A stretch of 64,000 nt of DNA. Origin: Chamaecyparis obtusa. Its lineage: Eukaryota; Streptophyta; Pinopsida; Cupressales; Cupressaceae. Shown one piece after another: positions 44,583 through 55,818 of the stretch (position 1 is the first letter of the stretch; each line of letters begins with the position of its first letter). The notes beneath the pieces are model-generated. The model was not told the origin of the DNA. It did no database searches and worked only from the letters and a program-made list of their open reading frames with translations. Where the stretch lies: NCBI GenBank assembly GCA_027943335.1, contig BSBK01005146.1, positions 650,001 to 714,000 on the forward strand, given 5' to 3'. The position numbers and the translations under genes are program-made.

Positions 44583-46966
44583 ATGGAGGGTCTGCCACTA
44601 CATACACACTGATTTGAGCATTCCTGATGACATGCCTGGCCACCAGAGTATGATGCACCTATAAGTAGTCAATAAACCTTCTTGCATTTCAATTCATATA
44701 GCTTTATAGGTTAGATTTAAGAGAATCTAGCGTAATTAGGAACAAAAATGTGTGAAATCTCGCACGAGAAAGTAGTTCTCTCGTGTGGGCCTAGATTCCA
44801 TTTCGCGTGAGATTTTGGTTTCCTCACGCGAAATGGAAAGCTCAAATGCTAGAACTTTGCGTGAGTTGGTAGGTCATCTCACACGAACATTCTATTTCCT
44901 CACGTGAAATAGTAGTTTTCTCGCACTAAAGAACACTTTTTTCGCGTGAAAGACTGTTGCAAGTGTCCAAATTTTTATCAGATTTGCATGAAATTAGCCA
45001 AATAAAGTCTCGTAGAGTCTTGTCATAGGATAGATGCTTTTCTATAGTTGCTGTTGTAGTAGTGAAAACCAACATGATTGAGGTACTGACCTAGTGTCAT
45101 CATTTGCTTTGCAGGTTGACTTTCTAGATGTCGCATTCCAGGCACACCACCCTGTTATTACTACATTAGTTCAGAGACTGACAGATGCCAAGAGTGTTCA
45201 CATTGATGCTCTAGGCTTGGGATATTTGCGTGAGTTACCCAACATTCAGGTGAATCACAGCCTTCTTACTGCACTGGTAGAGCATTTCCATTCGGAGACG
45301 AACACATTTCATTTTTTGATGGGGGAGATGACAGTGACCATCGAGGACATATATAGGATCCTGTGGATACCCATTCATGGTACTCATGTTGAGTACAATA
45401 CATAGCCATGGCAAGGTACAATGGCCTTGAGGACTATCTTCAGGGATGATCTTGTGATGGGTCAGGCCATCTCTTGGGAGGATCTAGTGCACAGATATGG
45501 CAGAGCTCATCCATTCTAGGTTGTTTTGGCTATATTTCTAAGTTGCTACCTCATACCTGATCAAGGTCAGCATGGACTAGAGTGTGGTTGGGGTACCATG
45601 CTGTAGAGGATGTTGGATAAACCAACTATGAGATTTGGATGGGGGGAGTGTATGCTGGCACACATGTATCATGAGATGCATGAGATTGTGTATAGAGGTG
45701 CGAGATCAATGGTGGCAGGAATATTCATCTTACAGGTCTGGGCTTGGGAGTACCTCCCCATTTGTAGACCCCTTTTCCATGATATGCAATAGGCACTGGA
45801 GCCTTATATTTATAGATATTCAGGTGTGATGACCCAGCCCCTGCTGGGTAAGACAGAGCAGTGGAGAGCATAGTTGGATGACATGGCCGTTGTAGTCTGG
45901 AGACCCTGGATAGCTACTGAGCCCTGGGATGATGCTTAGAGAGAGCTTGCTACCATGTTCATGTCACATCCACTGATTGGACGGACTATTCAGATGATTG
46001 AGAGATTCCTGGTTACACACGTCCTGCGCCAGTTTGGCAGACAGTAGGATATTTCATAGGAGTACTGCCCCTACACTCACTTCTCTGATGAGGAGAAGAA
46101 GGGGTGGCATGCACAATTGGTGATGCACGATAGAGTCATGCATCCCACCAGCATGATGGGACTACATGGTGGATGTCACCAATGCAGGGGTGACACTTGC
46201 ATATAGGGACCAGTTGATTGCATAGCCTCATCTAAGGTTCACAGATCCAATTGGCACAAGAGCGCAGTAGTAGCAGTAGGCACAGGATCAACAGGCATAG
46301 GTAGAGCAGCCTATACAGTAGCAGGCACCACAACAGAGACTTGGGTAGAGAGTTTTGAGGCCCTGATCAGGACAGGTGAGCATCCTTGCTAGGACCATGG
46401 GCTTAGATCCCAAAGTAGGGAGTAGCGGTACACAATAGAGGTCCACGAGACCACGTATAGCTGACACATCCCAGTAGGTACCACAGGGGGAGGATACTGA
46501 GATGCCAAATGTGGCAGCTGGAGTAGGTGTAGGATAGGTACAAGAGGCTCTCAAGAAGATCCGGGAGAGAGTACAATAGGTGCAGCATGAGCGTGATGAT
46601 TTTCACACGTGTCTTATCTGAGAGGAGACTCGAGTAGTAGATAGGGATGTAGAGATTAGATAGCTACAGGTGGAGTTAGTGTACTCAAGATTAGAGATGA
46701 GATATGAGGCCACCCAGGTGACTTATTACTATGCAGCATACTGCGGGGCTGTTACAGATATATCAGAGCAGGTGCCACCATTTTTTGAGTATGCTGGGGC
46801 TCCACAGGCTCCTCTTCTAGTACCTCCACAGGTTCCTCCACAGGATCCTCCACAGGCCCCTCCACAGGCTCCCATGCCACCACCACAAAGATTGATGCCA
46901 CCATCGCAGACATCAGGATAGTAGGCTCCTCCACCTCCACCCCCTCCCAGTGGGAGTGGATCTTGA
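44583..46966 (+). pseudogene. Antisense plant-mobile-domain (PMD) gene carried by E5
   Basis: Same place and structure as the gene in E3. Exon 1 is 44583-44660 (26 codons, three stops). The donor site is mutated (CCT|ATAAGT, presumably from GTAAGT). The 454-bp intron ends in a strong acceptor TTTGCTTTGCAG at 45114, and exon 2 starts at 45115. PMD blocks: LGYLRELPNIQVNHSLLTAL, VEHFHSETNTFHFLMGEMTV, TIEDIYRILWIPIHG and later LQVWAWEYLPICRP. The C-terminus is proline-rich with a 15-bp DNA repeat (PPQVPPQDPPQAPPQAP, 46815-46880), then a second proline run (PPPPPP), ending at TGA 46964-46966. Many TAG stops and one net frameshift between 45800 and 46670. Not functional as it stands. Confidence 0.75.
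44755..44960 (+). repeat. CGCGTGAG-type palindromic word array inside the PMD intron of E5
   Basis: CTCGCACGAGAAA, CTCTCGTGTGGG, TTTCGCGTGAGATTTT, CCTCACGCGAAAT, TTTGCGTGAG, CTCACACGAA, CCTCACGTGAAAT, CTCGCACT and TTCGCGTGAA: about nine words in both orientations over 200 bp. The words differ from those in E3 but occupy the matching intron. Confidence 0.7.
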
Positions 46967-48590
46967 TTGTATCATAGCTCATTTTTTTTGGTACTATGCT
47001 CGAGTAGCACCTCTTTGTATATGACATTTGGATCGAGAGATATATATATATGAGATTGATGATTCTTTTGATATCATTATACTTGTAAATTTCTTGAATG
47101 TATGATGTTTATGAGATGTACTCTTATATGCTTTAGATGTATGAATAGAAATGTATGCAATGTAGTGATAGATAAATGTGAAATAGATGATTTATGCTTA
47201 TAGCGGATGCACATGTTGATGCAGATGCAATGAGTTTATGGATGTAAATGGAAATAAAATGCAATGGATATAATGTATATGGTACTAATCATCTCATGCA
47301 GGATTGTAGCAATATTTAACAGGTACTAATCAAAAGATAGATATGTTCGAGGATCGACAATGAAGACCGGACACTTGTGCAACCAAGAAGAACCTGAGGC
47401 AATAGATGCGAGCCTTTGATGAAGACAATTAAGAGAGAAAATCAGACATCATCTTAAGTTCAAAGCTGAGAATGCAAATGCAAGCCTAAGCTAAAGATGC
47501 AAGCTTAAAATGAAAATGCAAACCCTAGGACTTGGTTGTTGGACTCACCGTATTTATCATCATAGAGCCTTTCAAGTTTGGAAAATCACAAGATGTCATA
47601 CAATCCTCACTAATATCACTATCATGAGAATATGAATATGACATGAATCTTAGGTTTGTCGGAATAAGATGTAAGCATTAAGGCACAAGGAGCCAGAATG
47701 ACCTGAACACCTATTCCTTTTAATCTAGCAAGTTAACATAAGCATTAGAGCATAAATGCTAGAATGACCTGAATGTCTCTTGTGAAAAAACACACCAAGC
47801 ATGTAGGAGTTCTTTCTTTTGCCAAAGATTGCTCGCAGTGACCCTTACGTTCACTCAACAGGGCAAGCATTTACAATTTCACCAGTAGCAGAAAGAAGTC
47901 ACTCAAAAGACAAGGAGAAGAACCAACCTCACCAAAGTGTTCATATAAAAGGAGTCAAGGTACGCATGGCCATCTAATATGAGATGAAGGCTCTTCTAGA
48001 CATACACCCCTCTTATATGAATTCTTTGGATCATTGGAACTAAACCAACAAGCAGAAAGCAAAGAAAAAGCAAAGCAAACAAATAAGCACTCAAAGAAAA
48101 CAAAGCTCAACATGCCTCAAAGGAACACACATTTAGTTTTAGTTTTAGTTTAAGTTCATGTTCAAGTGGTTTGAAGTCAATTTGGAAAGATAATGTTTGA
48201 AGTCTCAATGAGATAATGACAGTAGGCAGACATAGTGAGAATCACTGGTGATTGATATAAGGGAGAAATCCCAAAGAAGAGAGATCGAATGAAAGATAGG
48301 TATCCGTAGGTAGGCATAGTGGGAACCACTGGCGACCAATGCTCAAAAGAGTTTCTGAAAGTGATAGGACAATGCCCCCTAGACCAGGTAGGTGCCCCCA
48401 AGTGTGAACCAGTTCCAATCTATGAAGAGTTGAGGAAAAATCAAAGACAAGCGCATGAGCTAGCAAACCAAAGCAGGAAACAAACTAAAGCAGGAAAGCG
48501 GGAAAACAAACTAAAGCAGGAAAGGAAGGAAACTAAAGTAGGAAACTAAGAGCCAAGCGATGCTGAGATGAGATGTTACTTCAGGAAAAT
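46967..48590 (-). other. E5 non-coding 3' region
   Basis: Contains an AT run (47039-47050) and sequence homologous to the matching regions of E3 and E4 (for example GCAGTGACCC near 47836). No frame supported. Confidence 0.5.
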
Positions 48591-48596
48591 AAGAGG

Positions 48597-48840
48597 CACC
48601 TGTTTACCAAGTTTTCACCATCTTGGCAGAGATTCTATTTTTGCTACCATGACGCCTGTTTACCAGATTTTCATCAATGGCACATTTTTCTCTTTTTCAA
48701 TTTTTTTCTACTTTTCTCTTTTTTTTTTCTTTTTTTTCTTTTTTGTATTTTTTACATTTTCTATTTTTTTTGTATTTTTGAAATTTTCTATTTTTTTTGT
48801 ATTATCAAGGCACCTGTTTACCAGGTTTTCACCAAGATGA
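48597..48840 (-). repeat. E5 post-pol hairpin modules around a T-rich tract
   Basis: Three modules (48597-48630, 48651-48680, 48808-48840). The last reads, on the minus strand, ACCTG-GTAAA-CAGGT after a TGGTGAAA word. The tract 48685-48805 is almost all T with A and C (A-rich in the sense strand). Confidence 0.65.
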
Positions 48841-48944
48841 TCATTTTTTCAGGACATTTTGCAATTTTTAGGATTTTTTGCAATATATCAATTTTTAGGA
48901 TTTTTTCAGGACCAATAGGTATGTACATGAGCATACTGAGAATG

Positions 48945-50558
48945 TCAGCTATAGAACTTCTTCAAATGAAGAGTGTTGATGGGCTCTTTGAGTTTCTCCT
49001 TCAGTAGGAATCTCTGAGAACATAGTATTTGTAGCAGTAGGCAACTGAGAAGTTGTAGAATTAGAACCAGATGTTGTAGCAGTAATAGGAGAGCCAACCA
49101 GTAGTGTCCAACAGTCAAGAGATCCATAGTCAAGGAAAGATCACTTAAGTGAGACCCACAAATATCCTCATGGACACATCTGAACTCTTTATCAGAGTTC
49201 CCATGCTCTAAACACTTAGGGAGAGTACATTCTAGATTTCTCTTAGTCATGCCATTATCAATAAGGAGATACTGATACACACTTTGGGAAAAGGCAAGAT
49301 GGAGTGAAGAGTGTAAAGTATGAGAGGCAAGGGTGATGGAATGGAGGGAAGCATGAGAATTTTGGAAGCTCGAATGACAACTTTGATTTTTTCTTTCTTT
49401 GGAATCCACATAGATTTTGAATTTTTTCTTCTTTACTTTGAGGTGCTTTTGATGACAATGCCTATAGAATGGATTTCGAGATCCATTTTTTATTTTATTT
49501 TTTGGCTTTTGATTGTCTTCTTCTTTTTGAGGACCTTTGCAATCTTTTGAACACCTATGTTGCTTTCCTTTCTTCGTAGTCACATGTCGATTAGATGGGA
49601 CATGGTGACCTTGAGATATAAGTGGATTCTCATTATTTTTGTTTTTATGTTGCACATCCAAGTTACTTCCAAAAGACTCAGGAATTGTGGATGAAAAAGG
49701 CTTATATGACTGGTTCAGGTGGAGAGGTGGAAATGAAAGTGGACGGGCCAATTTTTTGGGAGATGAAGAGGGAAGAGAAATCGATGGGATGGGCTCAAGT
49801 GAAAATATATCAGTATCATCCTCATCATTCATGAATGCATTAGGTAGATCAAGAAAGTAATCTTCCATAGAGCGTTGTCGATTGCAAGTCATCTTAGAAG
49901 AGTCAGACAAGTTTGGAGGAATATTATGTGAGCCTAACCAAGATGGTCTATTCCAAGAGTCAGGTCCCCTTTCAGGTGGTAAGAGTGCATGAATAGGAAC
50001 CATTTCAATTCTAGATCTACCAATATTCCATGAAGCTATAACAGAATGGGGTCTTACATACCCATGATATGCTAGAGCAGTAGGAGTATAGCTTGGAGTA
50101 GATGGCCTAAGAGCCATAGGAATGATCTCCACAGGAGGGTGGAAAGGATCATCATCAATAACTTGATCTAGAGGATCATAACTTTCTCCTCTTTTTGAGT
50201 TGTTAAGACTAGCATATAGGTGCATAGCATCAACTGGTATTTCCATAGTAGTATCTGATATGGAGTCCCATTCAGCTAGAGACATAGTCAGAGGTATACT
50301 TTCTTCATTGTTGTCATCTAATATAGGAAGTGTTTCTTTAACAATAGGATCTTGTTCAGTAGTAGAAGTAGTAGAGTAATCTGGAATAGGCATACCTTGA
50401 GGCATACCCAAGAGGAGGGAAGCGTCCAACAATTTCTCCCAATCAAAATGTGTGCCATTGGAGTTGGCAGTAGTAGGAGTCTGTTCAATAGCAGAAGTGG
50501 TGGAAAAATCTAGAATAGGCATACCTTGAGGCATACCCAAGATAAGGGAAGCATCCAA
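48945..50558 (-). CDS. E5 537-codon ORF: unknown segment plus integrase remnants
   Basis: Uninterrupted for 537 codons although everything around it is decayed, and in the same frame as the upstream gag-protease, so it was part of one polyprotein. The N-terminus has two copies (plus part of a third upstream) of a 39-residue repeat with LLDASLxLGMPQGMPI. The middle (about residues 70-390) is P/S-rich, then basic (KVKKKKFKIYVDSKERK); I recognise no family. Near the C-terminus, CTLPKCLEHGN and VHEDICGSH resemble the integrase zinc-region start of E3, and the end KEPINTLHLKKFYS is the integrase terminus of E3 and E4. The leucine-rich piece before the terminus looks like a frame-slipped read rather than a membrane segment. 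Function unknown. Confidence 0.6.
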   Translation of the reverse strand: MDASLILGMPQGMPILDFSTTSAIEQTPTTANSNGTHFDWEKLLDASLLLGMPQGMPIPDYSTTSTTEQDPIVKETLPILDDNNEESIPLTMSLAEWDSISDTTMEIPVDAMHLYASLNNSKRGESYDPLDQVIDDDPFHPPVEIIPMALRPSTPSYTPTALAYHGYVRPHSVIASWNIGRSRIEMVPIHALLPPERGPDSWNRPSWLGSHNIPPNLSDSSKMTCNRQRSMEDYFLDLPNAFMNDEDDTDIFSLEPIPSISLPSSSPKKLARPLSFPPLHLNQSYKPFSSTIPESFGSNLDVQHKNKNNENPLISQGHHVPSNRHVTTKKGKQHRCSKDCKGPQKEEDNQKPKNKIKNGSRNPFYRHCHQKHLKVKKKKFKIYVDSKERKNQSCHSSFQNSHASLHSITLASHTLHSSLHLAFSQSVYQYLLIDNGMTKRNLECTLPKCLEHGNSDKEFRCVHEDICGSHLSDLSLTMDLLTVGHYWLALLLLLQHLVLILQLLSCLLLQILCSQRFLLKEKLKEPINTLHLKKFYS

Positions 50559-50615
50559 TAGTTGCTCCCAATTAGTATGTGTGCCATTAGAGACAATGAC
50601 ATATTCAGTAGTGGC
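50380..50615 (-). repeat. 117-bp tandem repeat in the E5 coding region
   Basis: Two full units and part of a third encode THxxWExLLDASLxLGMPQG and a following STTS segment. The unit is a multiple of three, so the frame is kept. Confidence 0.75.
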
Positions 50616-50768
50616 TGCAGCAGTAGAAATCTGTTCAGTAGAGTGTATAAAATCCTCCTAGTGAGGACCAAGATCATGTTCTTGAAGCACTTGAGAAGGT
50701 AGATAAGACTCTTTCTGGTAGTCTAAATTAGAATTTTGATCATTCAAGAGTCTCTCATGTGTCATAGG

Positions 50769-52415
50769 CTAAATTTGTGTTTCTTCATTATCTGAATCCT
50801 TGCATGAATGAAAGTTGTAGCTAGGTTGGTCAAGCTCATGGCCCTGATAGCCAATACCAAATCTATCTTCAGAGGGTTCTTCATAGGAATGCAGAGATGG
50901 AGGAAGAGCTGTTAGTGTCAACATGGACTCAAACTGATATTCCCCCATGCCAATATCTTTGATCTTCAAGGTCTTTTCTATTTCTTTTAGCTTAGCATCA
51001 TAGAACTCAGTGGACTCTCTATTGGCGGCAACAAAGCTATTTGTCGCTTGGGTAAGCATCTTAGTATAGAAAGTATTTTGGCTAGCACTATTGTCAATGA
51101 GGACATGGGGGACACTCTTGGGGCCTATCATAACTTTAGTGTGCAGGAGAGCATTATGCGGGTGGCTCAGCAAGTGATCGTCTTCTTCAAGGAAGGATAA
51201 ATAATGAGGTGACGTCAAATGACCCACCATAGATTGAAACTGGTCGAGATTGAAATCTTTGGGGATGTTTGCCTTGGTGAGGGATTTATCCATAGATAGT
51301 TTTGGTCTGAATGTCAAAGGTTCGGGACCTTTGAGAACAATCTTTGCACGAGATTGAGTGATAGCATTCACACAAGCTGGAGATTTTTTGGAGTTATACG
51401 AGGGAGGTGCACGGTCTCGCAAGATAAAGGGAGTTTTGGGTTTAGGAGTATCCTCACTCCCTAGAGCAATGATCATGTCATAGTGAGAGATCCAAGGTTT
51501 GTTTCTAGCAAATCTGGAAGGCGGTTGAGCTTCTATTGTAGCCTTCTCAGTGGCATTGACTGTTTGCATGCTAGAGCTAAGATTAAAGACAAACTTTGAG
51601 GGTTTTGGCATCACATTGTCAACAACCCTGTCATTCATAACATCTATGTTTTTGTTGACAATCTTATCCTTATCCTTGTTTGAGGGAGAAGGTCCTTGCT
51701 TGTTGTCTTTGTTTAAAGTCAATTCTCCCTTCTTGACCATAAATGCTTCTATCCTCACAACCCACCTAATCATATTGTCAAAAGTGAGGGGACCTCGTAA
51801 TCGTACTTGGTATCCAAAGTTTGGGACAAGATTGTCCAAGAAGATATCAAGCTTTTTAGACTCGGGTAATTCATGCAGATACTTCATGCATAGTTGTCTC
51901 CATCTCTGGAGAAATGTTAGGAGAGACTCCCCTTATCATTGTTTCAAATCGCAAAGGTCCTGGATGTTGACCAGATATTGAATATTGTGGGATTGATCAT
52001 AAATCTTATCATTTCGAGACTGACCATGACCTTGGTCATTCTGAGATTGCTCATGAATTTTGTTGAATTTACCTCCCCTTGGGAATTGGAATGGATCTCC
52101 CATATTGTTGGTAGTATTTTGAGAGATCGTGAAAAAGTTGATAGGTTCAAAAGAATCAATAGGTTCAATTTTAGAAAGTGACCCTTCAGAGTCTTGCTGG
52201 TCTTCAAACAATGGGTTATAATATTCTTGAAATAATAAGTCAAACTGTATCTGAAACAATGGATTGTAATACTCTTGGAATGAGAAGGAATGTGAGGATC
52301 TCTCACGAAGTTCAGATTTCACAATGGATTCAGAATGATCTATGTCTTGATTACGAGGTTTGCTTCTATCTTGATCAGTATTCTAAATGGGATAAGTCTT
52401 TCCACTTTGAGTCAT
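50769..52415 (-). pseudogene. gag: E5 gag-protease region (decayed)
   Basis: The ATG at 52415 (MTQSGKTYPI) starts a frame broken by stops near 52385, 51930 and 50768 but with no frameshift. The first 130 codons differ from E3/E4 gag and contain a duplicated QEYYNPLF word. From about 51935 it matches Tat gag: GESLLTFLQRWRQLCMKYLH, KKLDIFLDNLVPNFGY, KKGELTLNKDNK. A protease-like site reads PHVLIDNSASQNTFY near 51110-51070, where the usual G after Asp is Asn. A shared downstream motif, IKDIGMGEYQFESML, parallels NIKENGMGEYTIEPVL in E4. The zinc finger, the RPW block and the G-patch are not found, so gag and protease are both shortened. Confidence 0.7.
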
Positions 52416-54799
52416 GATAGTCATAGACGAAGATGTAACAAGCAAAGATTCGGGATAAAGCTAGACTTTGTCTCTAAGATAATGAAAAGGAGATAAATGG
52501 CTAGAATAGCAAAGATGCAAGATGAACCTGGTATGAATTGTCAAAAAGAGATGGCTAGAACAACCAAGATAAGACAATTGCAACACAAGGTACAAGAGCA
52601 CAATGAGATAAGGTAGACTAATGAGAGACAATACGAGTCAAAGCAAAGATCGATTGATTCCTAACTCAAGACAACCAGTTTTTGATGGTGAACGATAAGA
52701 AAATAGAAAAATAGATCATGAACAAAAAGGCAGATCAAATTTATGTCATTGATCAAGCACATAAGATAGCAATCAAGGTGTTCAAGCAAACAGTCTTCAA
52801 GCAATGGGCAAGGGACAAAGCAACCTTGCGCACGAATAGGAATAGTGACTTAGTATTTCTACTCCCTAAGGACTCTACTTGTGTATGTTCTTGAGAATGT
52901 TTTAGCAGACACTTAAAACACAACAACATCCTAGCAAGTTGTCTACAAAGCTATAAATAGCTCTTCTAAAGGGAGTCCTCGATATACACAAGGTACATGA
53001 GGCACAAATCCGTAGATGAGAAGAATCTGAAATCACACAGCCGAGGGGAGACGGTAACCCAAATCTCCTCCTTCACTTCTCAAAGGTATAAAGTTCTTTG
53101 AGGCTTAGCCAAGAGTGAAATATAACTCATTCCCAAGAGAGGTGTCTTTGGATTCACCTCCTAATATTTATACTCCGCCGGAACATGGGAGTTAAGGTCA
53201 TCCCTTGAGGTGATGAAATCCCCAAGCAGGCCTTCTAAAAAAATGAAAAGTAAGTAATTTTCTATCAAAAAGTATTGAAAAGCACTAAAGGTGGAACACT
53301 TAATGCTTAAAGCAAATATGAGGTGAGTCCACAAGGTGGAACACTTAACACCCCACATAAGCTACAAATGAGTCCACAACCTAGAAAACAAGTGAGTTCC
53401 AAAAAGAACAAAAGGGTTGCCTAGTGGAACAATTAACGCTTCTTTCCTATAGACCCCTCCCCTTTAATGTGGCGCTGAGATTGCAACCATAGGGCGAAAA
53501 TGAGGGGCTGACATATTAGCCAGTCTAATAAACCAAGATAGCAATCTAGATCAATCACAAGTAATCTAAGACTGCTAATCAATACTACTCATAAGTGCAA
53601 GAGGGTTTGAATCATAGAATATTTAACTTTCCAAGTAAACATGAAGTGAGTCCACAAAGTGGTGCATTTAACTCTTCATGTAAACTAGGAATGAATCCAT
53701 GCCCTAGATTACTCAATGAGATGTTTTGATATTGGAACCAAAAATTACTTAAGGTTTAAACACAAGAATTCACTTACATAAACTTGTATGAAAGAAAATC
53801 TATGTTCATTCATTTCCCATTAAGAGCATCAATTAAAATGTGTTCTATGAAAGCATGTAAACACTCAAGCCAAACACATGAGGTTCAATTTTAATCCCAA
53901 AGTACAAATGTTATAGAGATTTTAAGAACTCACCTTAGGTCCAAAGATCTTCAATCTAGCATTTAGCACACATCCGAAAGTACAGAATCAAGACAAATCA
54001 ATGGCAAACCATAAGATATGTAACATTGCTGTCTTCAAGACAGTCTTTAAAGATTGATTTATTTGACCCATAAAATCACAATATTAAAATTTATAGAAAT
54101 AATAAAGTTTTTAGCCAACATCAAGAACTACCATTTCTCAAAATTACAAGGTCTTATGATTCAATTTGGTTCCTCAACCAATAACTTTTTTAGACTGCAA
54201 TTTTTCTGTCATAAATCAGATTTAAAACACCAGGCCCTGCCTAGGGAATCACATATCTTTCTCAAAAAGAATCCAAATGAAACCAAACCAATTTCTTAGT
54301 AACTATTAATGAATATAATTTTCAAATATGTAAGACATTTATTTTTTCCATTCATAAATCATTTTCTAAGAGCAAATCATTGCCTGCAACTCCAATGAAG
54401 ATTTTTAAAAACTAATTTTCACTCAAATGCCCATAACTTTCACAAATATACATGAAAATGACTCAAACCAAAAAGAAATGAAAGATAATTTATTTATCTT
54501 TCCAATGAATATTATTAGAGATCCTGATTCTTCATAATTTGTCCGTACCAGACATTTCAATCTGACTGTATTTAGAGAATCTCAAATCTGCAAATACCCA
54601 CTTTCACCAAAATGATCATAACTTATTCATTTCTTTATAAAAATGAACCAAACCAAAATTATGAGAAATAAGATTCATCATTATATCCATCCATTACTAT
54701 ATTATAAGGTTTTTAGGCTGTACATGGCCGTACAAGGCCTAGAACCAACACTAAAATTGAAAAACTAATCAAGAATGAGGCCAGAAATTGATCTTTTCT
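52416..54799 (-). other. E5 untranslated leader
   Basis: 2.4 kb without a supported frame. It contains hairpin words GTGGAACACTTAA and GAGTCCACAA in several copies (53285-53450 and 53655-53690), as in the E4 leader. I do not see a TCGTACGA-type array here. Confidence 0.55.
53285..53450 (-). repeat. E5 leader hairpin words
   Basis: GGTGGAACACTTAAT (53290), GAGTCCACAAGGTGGAACAC (53325-53344) and AGTGGAACAATTAA (about 53424). The middle copy forms TCCAC-AAG-GTGGA. Confidence 0.55.
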
Positions 54800-54817
54800 G
54801 CCCCGCGGTGGGTGCCA
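54800..54817 (-). other. E5 primer-binding site (tRNA-Lys)
   Basis: Minus strand TGGCACCCACCGCGGGGC: 16 of 18 positions match the tRNA-Lys(CTT) complement. 3 nt from the LTR. Confidence 0.85.
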
Positions 54818-54820
54818 AAA

Positions 54821-55813
54821 TGTATGTGACTGAATGTGACCTCTAAATCAGGCACAACACAACATGGTCATTATTCACTTGATAGAATTTGGGAGAGAGT
54901 ATGAAGAACTCAATCCAAATTCCATGGTGAGGCGACCTGTTGCCTCCTATGTGAATGGGGTGTTTAATTGCTCTTAGATTGAAGAGCCAACAACCATAAG
55001 ATCACTACTACAACAGAGGATTTGAAAGAAAATCCATAAATATGATATGCAAGCTAAAATCAAACTAAAATGTATGCAATTAATCTAAATTGCTTGAAAG
55101 GAAATATGAAGTGCAGTTTTTTTTTTTTAGATTTTGAAATAAAGATGATACTAGACTAAGAACAAGTAATCAAATTTAATCTAATATGAGATGCAATTAT
55201 ACTAAAATGATAGACTAAATATGCAACAAAAAAAGCTTTGAATAAGATGAGATAAAAAAATGCTATAGTTCAATTACTCTCCAAATTGCCTTTTTTTGAA
55301 TGAAAAGAAGAGGCTCATTAAATAGAAAAGCTCGGGAGAGGAATGAAGAGTTTCTTGATTTGTAACTCGTGACTCTTCATTCCCACATTGAGACAAAAAT
55401 GCAAGAATTACTTAATAAAAAGAATGGAAAATGCCACACAGGTGACCTTTCAAATATCTTGAATTATCAATTCAAAAAAAAAGTGTGTCCATTCTAATAT
55501 CAAGTAATTATTAATTCCTTTTTATGGGTAATTAGGTAAAGAGGGTAGATTTTAATTTAATTAGAAAGCACTTAGGACTTTATAATTAAATTAATTTATC
55601 ATAGGGGTAATTTAGCCAATTAAGTCTAAGACCTTAGGAATTAATTTAGCATTTGATTATTGTAATTTATGGTCTTTGCAATTGACATCAAGTCAAATTA
55701 AGTCAGGTAGGAGAGAGAAAATTGCCTAGGGAACTAGGACTTTGGTGATGTAAAATTGAGATAATGCACCAAAATTGATTGAGTTCAATAAGTGCCAATT
55801 TTGGGGTATTACA
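54821..55813 (-). repeat. E5 5' LTR
   Basis: 993 bp, TGTAATACCCC... on the minus strand, flanked by ATATG at 55814-55818. Confidence 0.95.
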
Positions 55814-55818
55814 ATATG

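Larger units (their letters stand above)
42578..55813 (-). mobile_element. E5: large non-autonomous Tat-type element with PMD gene and no pol core
   Basis: 13.2 kb, inserted in the RT/RNase H junction of E3 with target duplication ATATG (42573-42577 and 55814-55818). It has LTRs of 995 and 993 bp, a tRNA-Lys PBS, a leader, a single-frame gag-protease-unknown-integrase-tail coding region, post-pol hairpins, an antisense PMD gene and a polypurine tract. RT, RNase H and most of integrase are absent, so it needed help from another element. The LTR start TGTAATACCCCAAAA is shared with E3, E4 and E6. Confidence 0.95.

Noticed and set aside
48685..48805. T-rich tract as a poly(A) tail of an inserted LINE or SINE
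   Set aside because: It is flanked by the conserved post-pol modules and recurs at the same place in E3 and E4, so it belongs to the element.
49000..49100. Leucine-rich stretch at the end of the 537-codon ORF as a membrane segment
   Set aside because: The neighbouring frame reads a normal polar sequence resembling the integrase C-terminus, so the hydrophobic run is most likely a frame-slipped read.
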